From an uncultured Angelakisella sp. (GTDB taxonomy: Bacteria > Bacillota > Clostridia > Oscillospirales > Ruminococcaceae), in NCBI GenBank assembly GCA_910585525.1, contig CAJUFR010000031.1, positions 1-25,071 on the forward strand: 25,071 nucleotides of DNA. The letters run 5' to 3'. The position numbers and the translations under genes were made by a program. This document shows, piece after piece, positions 6,468-14,547 of the stretch. Under the pieces are notes generated by a model. The model was not told the origin of the DNA. It did not search any database and worked only from the letters and a program-made list of their open reading frames with translations. Every line of letters starts with the position of its first letter. The first letter of the stretch is position 1.

Positions 6468-7589
6468 GTGACCGAGCGGGAGCAGCAGATCATGGACCTT
6501 CTGCGGCAGGACCCTATGCTCTCCCAGGGGGAGATCGCCAAAAGGCTGGGCATCACCCGGTCCTCGGTGGGGGTGCATCTGGCAAATCTTGGCAAAAAGG
6601 GCTGGATACTGGGCAAGGGCTACGTCCTGGGGGACCAGGTGGAGCGGTATATCGTGGGCATCGGGGCGGCCAACATCGACCTGATGGGCCGCAGCCGGGC
6701 CCCCCTGGTGATGGAGGATTCCAACCCCGGCTTCATCAGTATGTCGGTGGGCGGGGTGACCCATAATATCTGTGAGAACGCCGCCCGTCTGGGGGCGCCG
6801 GTGAAGCTGATCACCGCCACCGGGGACGATGTCTACGGCGAAAAGATACGCCGGGAGTGCCAGGCGGCGGGCATCGACACCAGCGGCTTCATGGTGCTGG
6901 ACGGGGAGACCTCCTCCACCTACCTCTCCCTCCACCACCAGTCGGGGGAGATGGCGGTGGCCCTCTCCGACATGCGGGTGCTGCAAAAGCTGTCCATCGA
7001 CTTCCTCAAGGGCAAAAACAGCCTTATCCGGGCCGCCAGCGCCATCGTGGTGGACAGCGGCCTGCCGGAGGAGGTGCTGGAGTACGTCGCCGCCACCTAC
7101 GGGGCGGAGATCCCTGTCTTTGTGGACCCGGTGAGCACCGCCTACGCCCAGAAACTCCGGGGCAGGCTGCGGGGGTACCACACCCTGAAGCCCAACCTGC
7201 TGGAGACCGAGATACTGGCCGAAATGGAGATCAAGGACCAGAGCGACCTGCGGGAGGCCGCCCGGCGGCTCATCGGCCAGGGGCTTTGCCAGCTGGTGGT
7301 GAGCCTGGGCAAGGAGGGGGTCTACTACCAGGACCGGGACGGGAAAAAGCTGCGGGTCAAGGGCAGGCCCATGGACCAGGTGGTCAACGCCACCGGGGCG
7401 GGGGACGCCTTTATGGGGGGGCTGGTCTACTCCCACCTACAGGGGTACCCGCCGGAAAAGGCCCTCCCCTTCGCGGTGGCGGCGTCCCGAATGGCCATCG
7501 CCCACCAGAACACCATCAACCCCAACATCAGCGCCGACAATGTCCTGGCGGTGATGGAGCAGGACCAGATCACAGTCAAGCAGGTGTAA
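6468..7589 (+). CDS. psuK: pseudouridine kinase with N-terminal HTH
   Basis: PfkB/ribokinase-fold kinase, 373 residues from the GTG at 6468. Residues 1-52 form a winged helix-turn-helix (EREQQIMDLL, SQGEIAKRLGITRSSVGVHL). The kinase domain follows from about residue 58 with the N-terminal GGVTHN motif and the C-terminal NATGAGDAF motif holding the catalytic base D313. The HTH-kinase arrangement plus immediate linkage to psuG identifies it as PsuK, which phosphorylates pseudouridine to pseudouridine 5'-phosphate; the HTH suggests it also regulates its own operon. An upstream ATG at 6360 in the same frame would translate through the promoter, so I reject it; GGGGGAGG a few bases before the GTG supports this start. 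First gene of the plus-strand salvage operon. Confidence 0.9.
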   Translation: MTEREQQIMDLLRQDPMLSQGEIAKRLGITRSSVGVHLANLGKKGWILGKGYVLGDQVERYIVGIGAANIDLMGRSRAPLVMEDSNPGFISMSVGGVTHNICENAARLGAPVKLITATGDDVYGEKIRRECQAAGIDTSGFMVLDGETSSTYLSLHHQSGEMAVALSDMRVLQKLSIDFLKGKNSLIRAASAIVVDSGLPEEVLEYVAATYGAEIPVFVDPVSTAYAQKLRGRLRGYHTLKPNLLETEILAEMEIKDQSDLREAARRLIGQGLCQLVVSLGKEGVYYQDRDGKKLRVKGRPMDQVVNATGAGDAFMGGLVYSHLQGYPPEKALPFAVAASRMAIAHQNTINPNISADNVLAVMEQDQITVKQV

Positions 7590-7622
7590 ACCATCATCAA
7601 CATAACGAAAGGAAGAAGTACC

Positions 7623-8540
7623 ATGAACATCCAGAAGTATCTTTCCGTCGCCCCCGAGATCGCCGAGGCCATCCAGGCCGGCAAGCCTGTGGTGGCGCTG
7701 GAGTCCACCATCCTCTCCCACGGGATGCCCTACCCGGAGAACTGGGAGTTCTCCCACAAGGTGGAGGAGATCATCCGGGGGGAGGGGGCCATCCCCGCCA
7801 CCACCGCCATCATCGGCGGCAAGCTGAAGGTGGGGCTTTCCGCCGAGGAACTGGAACTGATGTGCAAGGACCCCACCGTGGGCAAGGTGAGCCGCCGGGA
7901 CGTGGCGGTCTACCTGGCCACCGGCAAGACCGGCGCCACCACCGTGGCCACCACCATGATGCTGGCCGAGATGGCGGGGATCAAGGTGTTCGCCACCGGC
8001 GGCATCGGCGGGGTGCACCGGGGGGCGGAGACCACCTTTGATATCTCCGCCGACCTCCAGGAGTTGGCCAACACCGGGGTGGCGGTGGTCTGCGCCGGGG
8101 CCAAGTCGCTGCTGGATATCCCCAAGACCCTGGAGTACCTGGAGACCATGGGGGTCCCGGTGCTGGGGATGGGCACCGACGACTTCCCGGCCTTCTACTG
8201 CCGCAAGAGCGGTTGCAAGGTGGACGCCAACGTCCCCGACGCCGCCACCGCCGCCAAGATCCTGCGGACCAAGTGGGACCTGGGGCTGAAGGGTGGATTC
8301 GTCATCGCCAACCCCATCCCCGCCGAGTACGAACTGGACTTCAATGAGATGGAGGGGGTCATCAACAAGGCCCTGGAGGCCGCCAAGGCGGAGGGCATCC
8401 ACGGCAAGGACACCACCCCCTTCCTGCTGGCCCACATCAAGGACTACACCAAGGGTGTCTCCCTGGCCTCCAATCTCCAGCTGGCCTACAACAACGCCCG
8501 GACAGCGGCCAGGATCGCCATCGAGTACAGCAAACTTTGA
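7623..8540 (+). CDS. psuG: pseudouridine-5'-phosphate glycosidase
   Basis: PsuG breaks the C-C glycosidic bond of pseudouridine 5'-phosphate to give uracil and ribose 5-phosphate. The protein is 305 residues, the normal length, and similar to the family along its whole length. Residues matching the E. coli catalytic set are present: E27 in ALESTI, K88 in GKVSRRD and K161 in GAKSLLD, the last being the Schiff-base lysine. Other conserved blocks are FATGGIGGVHRGAE, DISADLQEL and ANPIP. The spacing of 33 bases from psuK and an AAAGGAAG site fit co-transcription. The ribose 5-phosphate feeds the pentose phosphate pathway and the uracil feeds pyrimidine salvage. Confidence 0.96.
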   Translation: MNIQKYLSVAPEIAEAIQAGKPVVALESTILSHGMPYPENWEFSHKVEEIIRGEGAIPATTAIIGGKLKVGLSAEELELMCKDPTVGKVSRRDVAVYLATGKTGATTVATTMMLAEMAGIKVFATGGIGGVHRGAETTFDISADLQELANTGVAVVCAGAKSLLDIPKTLEYLETMGVPVLGMGTDDFPAFYCRKSGCKVDANVPDAATAAKILRTKWDLGLKGGFVIANPIPAEYELDFNEMEGVINKALEAAKAEGIHGKDTTPFLLAHIKDYTKGVSLASNLQLAYNNARTAARIAIEYSKL

Positions 8541-8575
8541 TAGAAAGCCTTGATAGATAGAAAGGAGACGCCCCC

Positions 8576-9883
8576 ATGACCGCCACTGACCATCCCGATA
8601 CCGCCCGGGCCGTGGTGCTTGGGGGCGGCGGTTCCAAAGGGGCCTACCAGATCGGCGTCTGGCAGGCCCTGCGGGAGTTGGGGCTGGGGTACCGGGTGGT
8701 CACCGGTACCTCGGTGGGGGCCCTTAACGGGGCCCTTATGGCCCAGGAGGAGTTCGACGCCGCCTACGACCTGTGGTGGAACATGGACAACGCCCGGGTG
8801 ATGGAGGGCATCCCCTCCGCCGCCGGCACCCTGGACAGCCGCCTTGCCGTCTACCGGGCCTTCGTCCGGGAGATGGTGACCAAGGGGGGGCTGGATATCT
8901 CCCCCCTGGAGGAGACCATCCGGGGCATCCTGGACGAGGAGAAGCTGCGGAAAAGCGGGATCAAGTACGGCATCGTCACGGTGGACATGACCTCCTTGAA
9001 GCCTGCCCGGCTGTTCCTGGACCAGATGCCGGAGGGGTCGGCGGCGGACTACATGATCGCCTCCGCCTCCTGCTTCCCCGCCTTCAAGCCCCGGACCATC
9101 GAAAAGGCCCGGTTCATCGACGGGGGGTACTACGACAACCTGCCGGTGGAGATGGCCGCCCGGGCCGGGGCGGAACTGAAGGAGATATGGGCGGTGGACG
9201 TGGACGGCATCGGGATAAAGCGGGATTACAAGCCGGATATCCCCCTGCGCACCGTCCGCTGCTGCTGGGACCTGGGCAACTTCCTGATCTTTGAAAAGGA
9301 CCAGTGCCGCCGGAACATCCGGCTGGGGTACCTGGACGCCATGAAGGAGGCCGGGGCGCTGGACGGACGGGCCTACGCCTTCCCCGCCGGGGAGGCGGAG
9401 CGGTTCCGGCTGCGGTACGGCGGCGCCATGGAGGAACTGGCCCGGCGGCTGCTGGAGCCCATGGAGAACAAGGCCCGGGGGGCGGTGGAGGCCCTGGTCC
9501 GGGCCCGGGTGCGGGGGGACCTGCGCCGCCGCCGGTTGGGGGACGACCTGCTGATGGCCGCCGCCGAGACGGCGGGGGAACTGCTGGGGCTGGACCCCAC
9601 CCGCCGCTACACCCTGGAGGAGTTCCGGGACGCCCTGGGACAGCGTGTCCAGGTGGAGCGGGGCCGCGGGGGGGAGCGGGACATCACCCCGGACACCCTG
9701 CCGGAGGAGGGGGCCGGGCTGGGGGAGGCCCTGGCGGGGCTGGGCAAGGAGCTGGCCCTCCTCACCGCCATGGAGAACCTGGCCCAGCAGCTGGAAGGGG
9801 GCGAGCCGCTGCTCCGCCCCGAACTGCTGGCGGCGGCGCTGCCCAAGCAGCTGCTGGCAAGCCTGTTTTTGCTAATTTTATAA
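8576..9883 (+). CDS. patatin-like phospholipase family protein
   Basis: A 435-residue protein with an N-terminal patatin-like alpha/beta hydrolase domain (about 10-225). It has an intact catalytic set: the oxyanion-hole motif GGGGSKGAYQIG (16-27), nucleophile S46 in GTSVG (44-48) and the dyad Asp D182 in DGGYYDN. There is no signal peptide, so it should act in the cytoplasm or on the inner membrane face. Patatin proteins hydrolyse acyl esters of lipids. The C-terminal 200 residues are Arg/Glu/Leu-rich helices with no recognised domain and end in a short hydrophobic tail (LLASLFLLIL) that might touch membrane. AAAGGAG precedes the ATG by eight bases. It sits between psuG and the nucleoside phosphorylase with short gaps, so it is probably co-transcribed; its link to nucleoside salvage is unknown. 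Confidence 0.9.
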   Translation: MTATDHPDTARAVVLGGGGSKGAYQIGVWQALRELGLGYRVVTGTSVGALNGALMAQEEFDAAYDLWWNMDNARVMEGIPSAAGTLDSRLAVYRAFVREMVTKGGLDISPLEETIRGILDEEKLRKSGIKYGIVTVDMTSLKPARLFLDQMPEGSAADYMIASASCFPAFKPRTIEKARFIDGGYYDNLPVEMAARAGAELKEIWAVDVDGIGIKRDYKPDIPLRTVRCCWDLGNFLIFEKDQCRRNIRLGYLDAMKEAGALDGRAYAFPAGEAERFRLRYGGAMEELARRLLEPMENKARGAVEALVRARVRGDLRRRRLGDDLLMAAAETAGELLGLDPTRRYTLEEFRDALGQRVQVERGRGGERDITPDTLPEEGAGLGEALAGLGKELALLTAMENLAQQLEGGEPLLRPELLAAALPKQLLASLFLLIL

Positions 9884-9896
9884 GGAGATGACAGCC

Positions 9897-10694
9897 ATGA
9901 TCTTATCAAATCCCTACCCCGTCTGCGAGTTCGACAGCTGCCGGGAACCGCTGATCACCCCCGGCGGCTTTATGGCGGAGCAGCCCGCCCTGCCGCCCCG
10001 GTGCGTCATCACCTTCTTCCGGCGGGAACTGCTGGCGCTGGCGGAGGAAAAAAAGCTGCCGGTGACGGGCTGGCTCCACTCCGAGGTGCTGGATAACCCC
10101 ATCTACCGGTACCGCCGGGAGGACGGGGAGGATATCTGCATCACCATGCCCTTTTTGGCCGCCCCGGGGGCGGCCTGCACCATCGAGGAACTCCACGCCC
10201 TGGGCTGCCGGGGGTTCGTCATCTGCGGCGGGGCGGGGGCGCTCTGCAAGGGCTCCACCCTGGGGGAGGTCATCCTCCCCACCGCCGCCCTGCGGGACGA
10301 GGGGACCTCCTACCACTACCTGCCCCCCGCCCGGGAGGTGGCCTGCCACCCGGAGGCGGCCGCCTTTGCCGCCGCCGGGCTGGAGCGGCTGGGCATCCCC
10401 TACACCACCGGCAAGACCTGGACCACCGACGCCATCTACCGGGAGACCCCCGCCCTGGTGGAGGCCAGGCGGGATGAGGGCTGCCTTACGGTGGAGATGG
10501 AGGCGGCCGCCTTCTTTGCGGTCTCCCAATACCACGGCATCCCCCTGGCCCAGCTGCTGTACGCCGGGGACGACGTCAGCGGCGAAAGCTGGGACTCCCG
10601 GCGGTGGGACAGCCAGCGGGGCGTCCGCTGGGACCTGATCCAAACAGCCATCCGGCTGACAGAAGATTTCCCCATCAAACAACAAGGAGAATGA
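9897..10694 (+). CDS. nucleoside phosphorylase (uridine phosphorylase-like)
   Basis: A 265-residue PNP/UDP-family (nucleoside phosphorylase I) enzyme. Recognisable blocks are GGAGAL near residue 112, GEVILPTAALRDEGTSYHYL (phosphate and ribose side) and VEMEAAAFFAVSQ, the ribose-binding MEAA motif. The family reversibly splits nucleosides with phosphate into base and ribose 1-phosphate. Base specificity cannot be fixed from sequence, though the setting beside psuG makes uridine or a broad range plausible. AAGGAG sits nine bases before the ATG at 9897; the ATG at 9888 directly abuts the same site and is less likely. The gap to the patatin gene is 13 bases and to the next gene three bases, so this is a tight operon. 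Confidence 0.88.
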   Translation: MILSNPYPVCEFDSCREPLITPGGFMAEQPALPPRCVITFFRRELLALAEEKKLPVTGWLHSEVLDNPIYRYRREDGEDICITMPFLAAPGAACTIEELHALGCRGFVICGGAGALCKGSTLGEVILPTAALRDEGTSYHYLPPAREVACHPEAAAFAAAGLERLGIPYTTGKTWTTDAIYRETPALVEARRDEGCLTVEMEAAAFFAVSQYHGIPLAQLLYAGDDVSGESWDSRRWDSQRGVRWDLIQTAIRLTEDFPIKQQGE

Positions 10695-10697
10695 GAC

Positions 10698-11702
10698 ATG
10701 TCTGACAAAATGAAGGTCATCCTGGACTGTGACACCGGTTCCGACGACGCCGTCGCCATCCTCACCGCCATCCTCTCCCCCCGCATCGAGTTACTGGGGG
10801 TCACCACCGTGGCGGGGAACAAGGAGATCAATTTCACCACCGACAACACCCTGCGGGTGGTGGACATGCTGCGCAGCGACGTTCCGGTCTACCGGGGCTG
10901 CGCCACCTCCATGGTGGCCAAGCTGCTGCCCAACCGCCACGGGGACTACACCGGCATGACCGGGGTGAAGCAGGACAAGCTGGACGACAAGGGGGAGGTC
11001 ATCAGCTACCACCATGACTGCCTGCCCATGCCCGCCCCCACCAGCAAGGAGCGGCCGGAGCACGGGGTGTGGTGGCTCATCGACACCCTGATGAAGTCGG
11101 AGGGGGACATCACCCTCATCCCCACCGGGCCGCTGACCAACATCGGCATGGCACTGCGGCTGGAGCCCCGCATCGCCGGCAAGATCAAGCAGATCATCTT
11201 CATGGGGGGCGGCTTCAAGGTGTTCAACGCCACCGCCGCCTCCGAATTCAACATCTGGGCCGACCCGGAGGCCGCCCAGATCGTCCTTACCAGCGGGGTC
11301 AAGACCATCACCATGGTGCCCCTGGACGCCACCCACCAGGCCAACTTCACCCGGGAGGACGAGGCGGAGCTGCGGGCCATCGGCACCCCCCTGGCCATCG
11401 CCGTGGCCGACCTGGTGGACGAGCGGATCGTGGCCTACAACGCCTACCAGCCCCAGGAGTTGGCCGATTCCGCCCCCATCCACGACGCCCTCTGCGTGGC
11501 CTACCTGCTGGACCCGGAGGTGCTCACCGACATCCGCCACATGCGGGTGGACGTGGACATCAGCGGCGGCTTCGCCGACGGCCAGACCATCTGCGACACC
11601 CGGGCCTACCCCGACCGGCCGGAGAACTGCTACGTCGCCCTGGGGGCTGACCGGCTGCGGTTCTCCCGGATGGTGATCGAGTTGATACGGAGTTTCCGGT
11701 AA
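10698..11702 (+). CDS. inosine-uridine-type nucleoside hydrolase
   Basis: A 334-residue IU-nucleoside hydrolase. The N-terminal calcium-binding cluster is intact (DCDTGSDDA, residues 10-18), followed by VTTVAGN, the LIPTGPLTNIG loop, the IIFMGGG strand and the C-terminal HDALCVAYLLDP, whose Asp completes the metal site. These enzymes cleave the N-glycosidic bond of ribonucleosides irreversibly to base plus ribose. No signal peptide is present, so a cytoplasmic enzyme is expected. It starts three bases after the phosphorylase gene and is the last enzyme of the salvage operon. The substrate range (pyrimidine or purine) is not determined by what I can see. No nucleoside transporter or ribokinase is encoded with it. 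Confidence 0.93.
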   Translation: MSDKMKVILDCDTGSDDAVAILTAILSPRIELLGVTTVAGNKEINFTTDNTLRVVDMLRSDVPVYRGCATSMVAKLLPNRHGDYTGMTGVKQDKLDDKGEVISYHHDCLPMPAPTSKERPEHGVWWLIDTLMKSEGDITLIPTGPLTNIGMALRLEPRIAGKIKQIIFMGGGFKVFNATAASEFNIWADPEAAQIVLTSGVKTITMVPLDATHQANFTREDEAELRAIGTPLAIAVADLVDERIVAYNAYQPQELADSAPIHDALCVAYLLDPEVLTDIRHMRVDVDISGGFADGQTICDTRAYPDRPENCYVALGADRLRFSRMVIELIRSFR

Positions 11703-11718
11703 CACCGCAAAAGAAGGC

Positions 11719-11751
11719 CCCCTTCCCCCTGTGTGATACCAGGGGGAGGGG
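11719..11751 (+). terminator. C/G hairpin after the salvage operon
   Basis: CCCCTTCCCCCTG pairs with CAGGGGGAGGGG apart from one bulged T, around an eight-base loop. It begins 17 bases after the nucleoside hydrolase stop. There is no T-run downstream on the plus strand, so it may only attenuate, or protect the 3' end, and let some transcripts continue into the lipoprotein gene at 11788. Confidence 0.45.
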
Positions 11752-11787
11752 ATGCTGTATCTGGACAAATGAAAGGAGGCGGATGGG

Positions 11788-12747
11788 ATGAAAAGATGGC
11801 TGTGCCTGGTGCTGGCGATCGTTTTGATGCTGGCGGGGTGCCAGCAGGACCAGGGACCCGCACCGTCGGGAAACACTTCCCCAGAGGAGACGGAACCCTC
11901 CAGTGACCCGGCGTCTGACTGGTCCCAGGGAAGCTGGGAAGAGGCTGTGGCGCATTACCACCAGTACAGGGAAAGCGCCGCAAGGTCGGAGGAGGAGATG
12001 TTTTCCGGGGGCCTGCCGCATCCTCCGGCCCCGGGAACAGCCCCGGCCCCTGACCCGGAGGGCGGGGAGCCTGTCCGGGTGGTGATGCAGGTCCAGGAGT
12101 ACCACAGCGGTAAGGACGGAGCCGGTAACGAGGACACATGCCAGGTGGAGATCCCCCGCCTGGAGGGGGGCGTCCCCGGAAGCGCTCAGATGGAATGGCT
12201 CAACCGCCCCTTTGTCTGGCTGGCGGAGGATTGGGAGCGATCTCTCGGCGCCTCCCACGGAGAGGGGCCGGGAATGGCGGTCCACAGCTACCCCTACTGC
12301 AACAGCCGGTGGGCCCAGGTGGTGGTCCACCGCCAGGTCTGGCCCTCCTACGGTTACAGCGGCGATATGTGCTCCGCCAACTACGACCTGGAGGAGCGCC
12401 GGGCGGTGACCCCGAAGGAGATGCTGGAACGGCTGGGCATCACCGGGGAGGAACTTCTCCAGCAGGTGTCCGGGGCCGGTACCGCCCGGCTGCTGGGCCT
12501 CCACGACCCGGACGATCTCCTGGTGGCGGTGGATTGCCGGGCCTTCCGGGGACGGGAGGACGGTTCGGCTGTTTTTTACCTTTTGGCCATCCACCATAAC
12601 GCCCTGTTCCTTGCCGACGCCCCGCCCCGGCTGCTGGCCTATGACAGCCGGGATGGCAGCGTCACCCGGATATGGGACAAGCTGGGAGGCGGCGAGGAGC
12701 AGCCCGACCCCATGGACCCACCGCTGGCAAACGCAGAGGTCAACTGA
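11788..12747 (+). CDS. lipoprotein of unknown function
   Basis: A 319-residue predicted lipoprotein. MKRW, a hydrophobic core and lipobox LAGC (Cys18) are followed by a low-complexity Pro/Ser/Glu spacer and then an extracytoplasmic domain from about residue 90. That domain has an alternating strand pattern (VVMQVQEYHSG, AQVVVHRQVWPSYGYSG, VFYLLAIHHNALFLAD) with a YSGDMCSANYDLEERRAVTP stretch. This loosely resembles DUF3298/RsiV-like domains, where a strand-turn is followed by a statement of secondary-structure type and a Leu-rich helix; the resemblance is too weak to name it. AAAGGAGGCGG lies just ahead of the ATG. No promoter is obvious, so it may be read partly from the salvage operon. Confidence 0.82.
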   Translation: MKRWLCLVLAIVLMLAGCQQDQGPAPSGNTSPEETEPSSDPASDWSQGSWEEAVAHYHQYRESAARSEEEMFSGGLPHPPAPGTAPAPDPEGGEPVRVVMQVQEYHSGKDGAGNEDTCQVEIPRLEGGVPGSAQMEWLNRPFVWLAEDWERSLGASHGEGPGMAVHSYPYCNSRWAQVVVHRQVWPSYGYSGDMCSANYDLEERRAVTPKEMLERLGITGEELLQQVSGAGTARLLGLHDPDDLLVAVDCRAFRGREDGSAVFYLLAIHHNALFLADAPPRLLAYDSRDGSVTRIWDKLGGGEEQPDPMDPPLANAEVN

Positions 12748-12757
12748 CCCGTGACAT

Positions 12758-12805
12758 GAAAAGGCCCCCCGCTTTCTCCAGAGGGAGAAGCGGAGGGCCC
12801 TTTTT
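12758..12805. terminator. bidirectional terminator
   Basis: GGCCCcCCGCTTtCTCC pairs across an AGA loop with its near-complement (12763-12799). TTTTT follows on the plus side (12801-12805) and the complementary A-run at 12758-12762 gives TTTTT on the minus side. It ends both the lipoprotein gene and the convergent minus-strand operon finishing at 12807. Confidence 0.9.
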
Positions 12806-12806
12806 A

Positions 12807-13058
12807 TCACCCGTGCAGGCCGCTGGACTGGCGGTCCATGTTTTCCACCACGATGTCGTGGATGTCCCCCAGGGAGGCGCCGTACTCCAGCACCTTCCAG
12901 GGGAGGTTGGTGTGGTAGTGGATCTTGATGAGGTCCTCGTCCCCCACCGCGATGAGACAGTCGCCGGGGATGTTCTGGGCCAGGTAGTCGTGGATGGCGT
13001 CCTCGTCCAGGTCGTGGCCCTCGATGAGCAGCTGGGTGTCGAAGCGGTATTCCAACAT
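12807..13058 (-). CDS. stand-alone FakA/DAK-type accessory domain protein
   Basis: An 83-residue protein matching in pattern the segment that follows the DhaL domain in FakA (fatty acid kinase A; Pfam DAK1_2). Visible features are an opening YRFDTQLLIEG strand, the GDCLIAVGDEDLIKIHYHTN core and PWKVLEYGASLGDIHDIVVENM. In FakA this region helps bind the FakB acyl carrier; here it occurs alone, without the kinase domain, so catalysis is not expected. AAGGAGG precedes the ATG by eight bases. It follows the HD-hydrolase gene by 19 bases in the same operon. It could be a degenerate paralogue kept as a regulatory or binding module. Family assignment is from remembered motif patterns. Confidence 0.75.
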   Translation of the reverse strand: MLEYRFDTQLLIEGHDLDEDAIHDYLAQNIPGDCLIAVGDEDLIKIHYHTNLPWKVLEYGASLGDIHDIVVENMDRQSSGLHG

Positions 13059-13077
13059 GATAAAAACCTCCTTGTAT

Positions 13078-13671
13078 TTAACGGCGCACCTGGGAGGTGC
13101 CCTTTTCCCGCAGGTAGCTGGACTCCAGGTCCGATAGGTGCAGCTTCACCGCCAGGGGGTATTTTTCAAACGCCTGACTGAGGGCGAAGCAGCCGCCCCG
13201 GGCGGCGTCGTCAAAGCCCCCCATGTGCCAGCGGATGGCGGTGGCCTCGGCGGGCTTCAGGCGGATGAACCGCTCGATGAGAAAGACGCTCTTCTCCCCG
13301 TGGCCGTAGGGGAAGCTGTCCTCCACCATGTAGTAGTTGGCCTTCTCCCACTGGCCGGTCTGGTCGTTTTTGACGTTGCGGGTGGAGACCTTGTAATACT
13401 GGGCCTTGCACAGGTCGTGGAGCAGGCCGCAGAGGGCAAAACTCTCCCGGCTGTCCTCCCCCGGGGCAAAGTGCTTCTCCATCATCACGTCGTAGACGCC
13501 AAGGCTGTGCATCACCAGGCCGCCGGGGCAGGCGCAGTGGTACTTGGTGCTGGCCGGGGCGGTGAAGAAATCGGTGCCGCAGAGCCAGCCGAGAAATTCC
13601 TCCGCCCCGGGGCGGGTCACCTCCCGGCGGAAGATTTCCAGAAATCGCTCCTTGTTGTCGATGCTTTCCAT
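13078..13671 (-). CDS. HD-domain phosphohydrolase
   Basis: A 197-residue HD-domain protein. Candidate metal ligands are H55 in VMHSLGVY, H85-D86 in GLLHDLCK, H124 in YGHGEKS, H149 in IRWHMGG and D181 in HLSDLESSYL, the order seen in HD hydrolases acting on nucleotides or phosphoesters. The substrate is unknown. The ATG at 13671 is preceded by GGGAGG with six-base spacing. The same frame stays open far upstream (to 15741), but that part is a shadow of the acyltransferase and alanine racemase genes. The gene lies 17 bases after the acyltransferase-like gene and before the DAK-type gene, forming a three-gene operon. Confidence 0.9.
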   Translation of the reverse strand: MESIDNKERFLEIFRREVTRPGAEEFLGWLCGTDFFTAPASTKYHCACPGGLVMHSLGVYDVMMEKHFAPGEDSRESFALCGLLHDLCKAQYYKVSTRNVKNDQTGQWEKANYYMVEDSFPYGHGEKSVFLIERFIRLKPAEATAIRWHMGGFDDAARGGCFALSQAFEKYPLAVKLHLSDLESSYLREKGTSQVRR

Positions 13672-13688
13672 CGCTGTCCTCCCTGTTG

Positions 13689-14432
13689 TCAATGAAATAT
13701 CAGGCTCAAGATGCCGTAGATGACCGGCTGGTGGATGAGATAGATGGCCATGGTGCGGGTGCCCAGCCAGGCCAGCCAGGGCAGGCGGCTGCGGTAACAG
13801 AAGGCCGGCAGCTTGCCGTCCCTGACGTACCGGCCGAAGAAGCCGCCGGCCAGGAACAGGAACCCCCAGGGCATCAGGGGGTAGTAGTCCGCTGAGGAGA
13901 GCCCCTGGCAGGCGAAGCCCAGGGGATAGAGCAGCGGCTGGTCGTAGAGAAAGGCGGGGAGATAGAACACACGCCCGAACACCCGGACAAAGCCGGAGTA
14001 GACAGGCCAGGTGAGCAGGAACAGCGCCACGCTGCCCGCCAGCCCGGGGAGGGTGGGGATCCGGTCCAGCAGGGGCTGGAGCAGGCCGTAGAGCATCATC
14101 ATCGCCCCGAAGAAGTGAAGGATGCCGAAGAGGATGAACTGGGAGGGGATGACCAGCCCGGTGACCACCGTAAGGAGCATCCCCCAGCCGAAGGTCCTCA
14201 GCCCCCGGCGCAGGTTGCTGCGGGCGTAGTGGCAGGAGATGCCGGATATGACGATGAGGGAGCCGGTGCAGACGTTCCGGGCCTGGTCCATCCAGGGGGA
14301 GAACATCCAGGGGATGCCCACCGGGAAGAGCACCGCCAGGTCGTAGAGGAGATGGTAGAGCACCACCCCCAGGATCAGCACCCCCCGCAGCTCGTCCATG
14401 AGATGGACCCGGCGGGGCCTTGTGTTTTCCAT
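13689..14432 (-). CDS. DUF1624/acyltransferase-like membrane protein
   Basis: A 247-residue integral membrane protein with about seven hydrophobic helices. The N-terminal pattern (RRVHLMDELRGVLILGVVLYHLLYDL) with a His in the first helix, SGISCHYARSNLRRG in the next loop and the closing TMAIYLIHQPVIYGIL match the heparan-alpha-glucosaminide acetyltransferase-like family (DUF1624), which is related to acyltransferase 3. These proteins are thought to move acyl groups across the membrane to sugars; the bacterial substrates are unknown. The ATG at 14432 follows AAGGGGG; an in-frame ATG at 14546 would extend through the promoter region and is rejected. It is the first gene of its operon and diverges from alr. 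Confidence 0.88.
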   Translation of the reverse strand: MENTRPRRVHLMDELRGVLILGVVLYHLLYDLAVLFPVGIPWMFSPWMDQARNVCTGSLIVISGISCHYARSNLRRGLRTFGWGMLLTVVTGLVIPSQFILFGILHFFGAMMMLYGLLQPLLDRIPTLPGLAGSVALFLLTWPVYSGFVRVFGRVFYLPAFLYDQPLLYPLGFACQGLSSADYYPLMPWGFLFLAGGFFGRYVRDGKLPAFCYRSRLPWLAWLGTRTMAIYLIHQPVIYGILSLIFH

Positions 14433-14458
14433 GCCATTCCCCCTTGTTACCTTGGATG

Positions 14459-14510
14459 GATATAAGGATACCACATCTTGGTTGTAAAAACCAGAGAAAA
14501 GCGTTATACT
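14459..14510. promoter_or_regulatory. overlapping divergent promoters (alr / acyltransferase)
   Basis: Plus strand: TTGTAA (14482-14487), 17 bases, TATACT (14505-14510), a good promoter for alr. Minus strand: TTTACA (14483-14488), 18 bases, TATATC (14459-14464), a weaker candidate for the acyltransferase operon. The two -35 boxes overlap almost fully, so polymerase should serve only one direction at a time. Confidence 0.6.
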
Positions 14511-14547
14511 TTTTTGCAGACAGCAAAGAAAGGGGAGTCGTGTCAAA

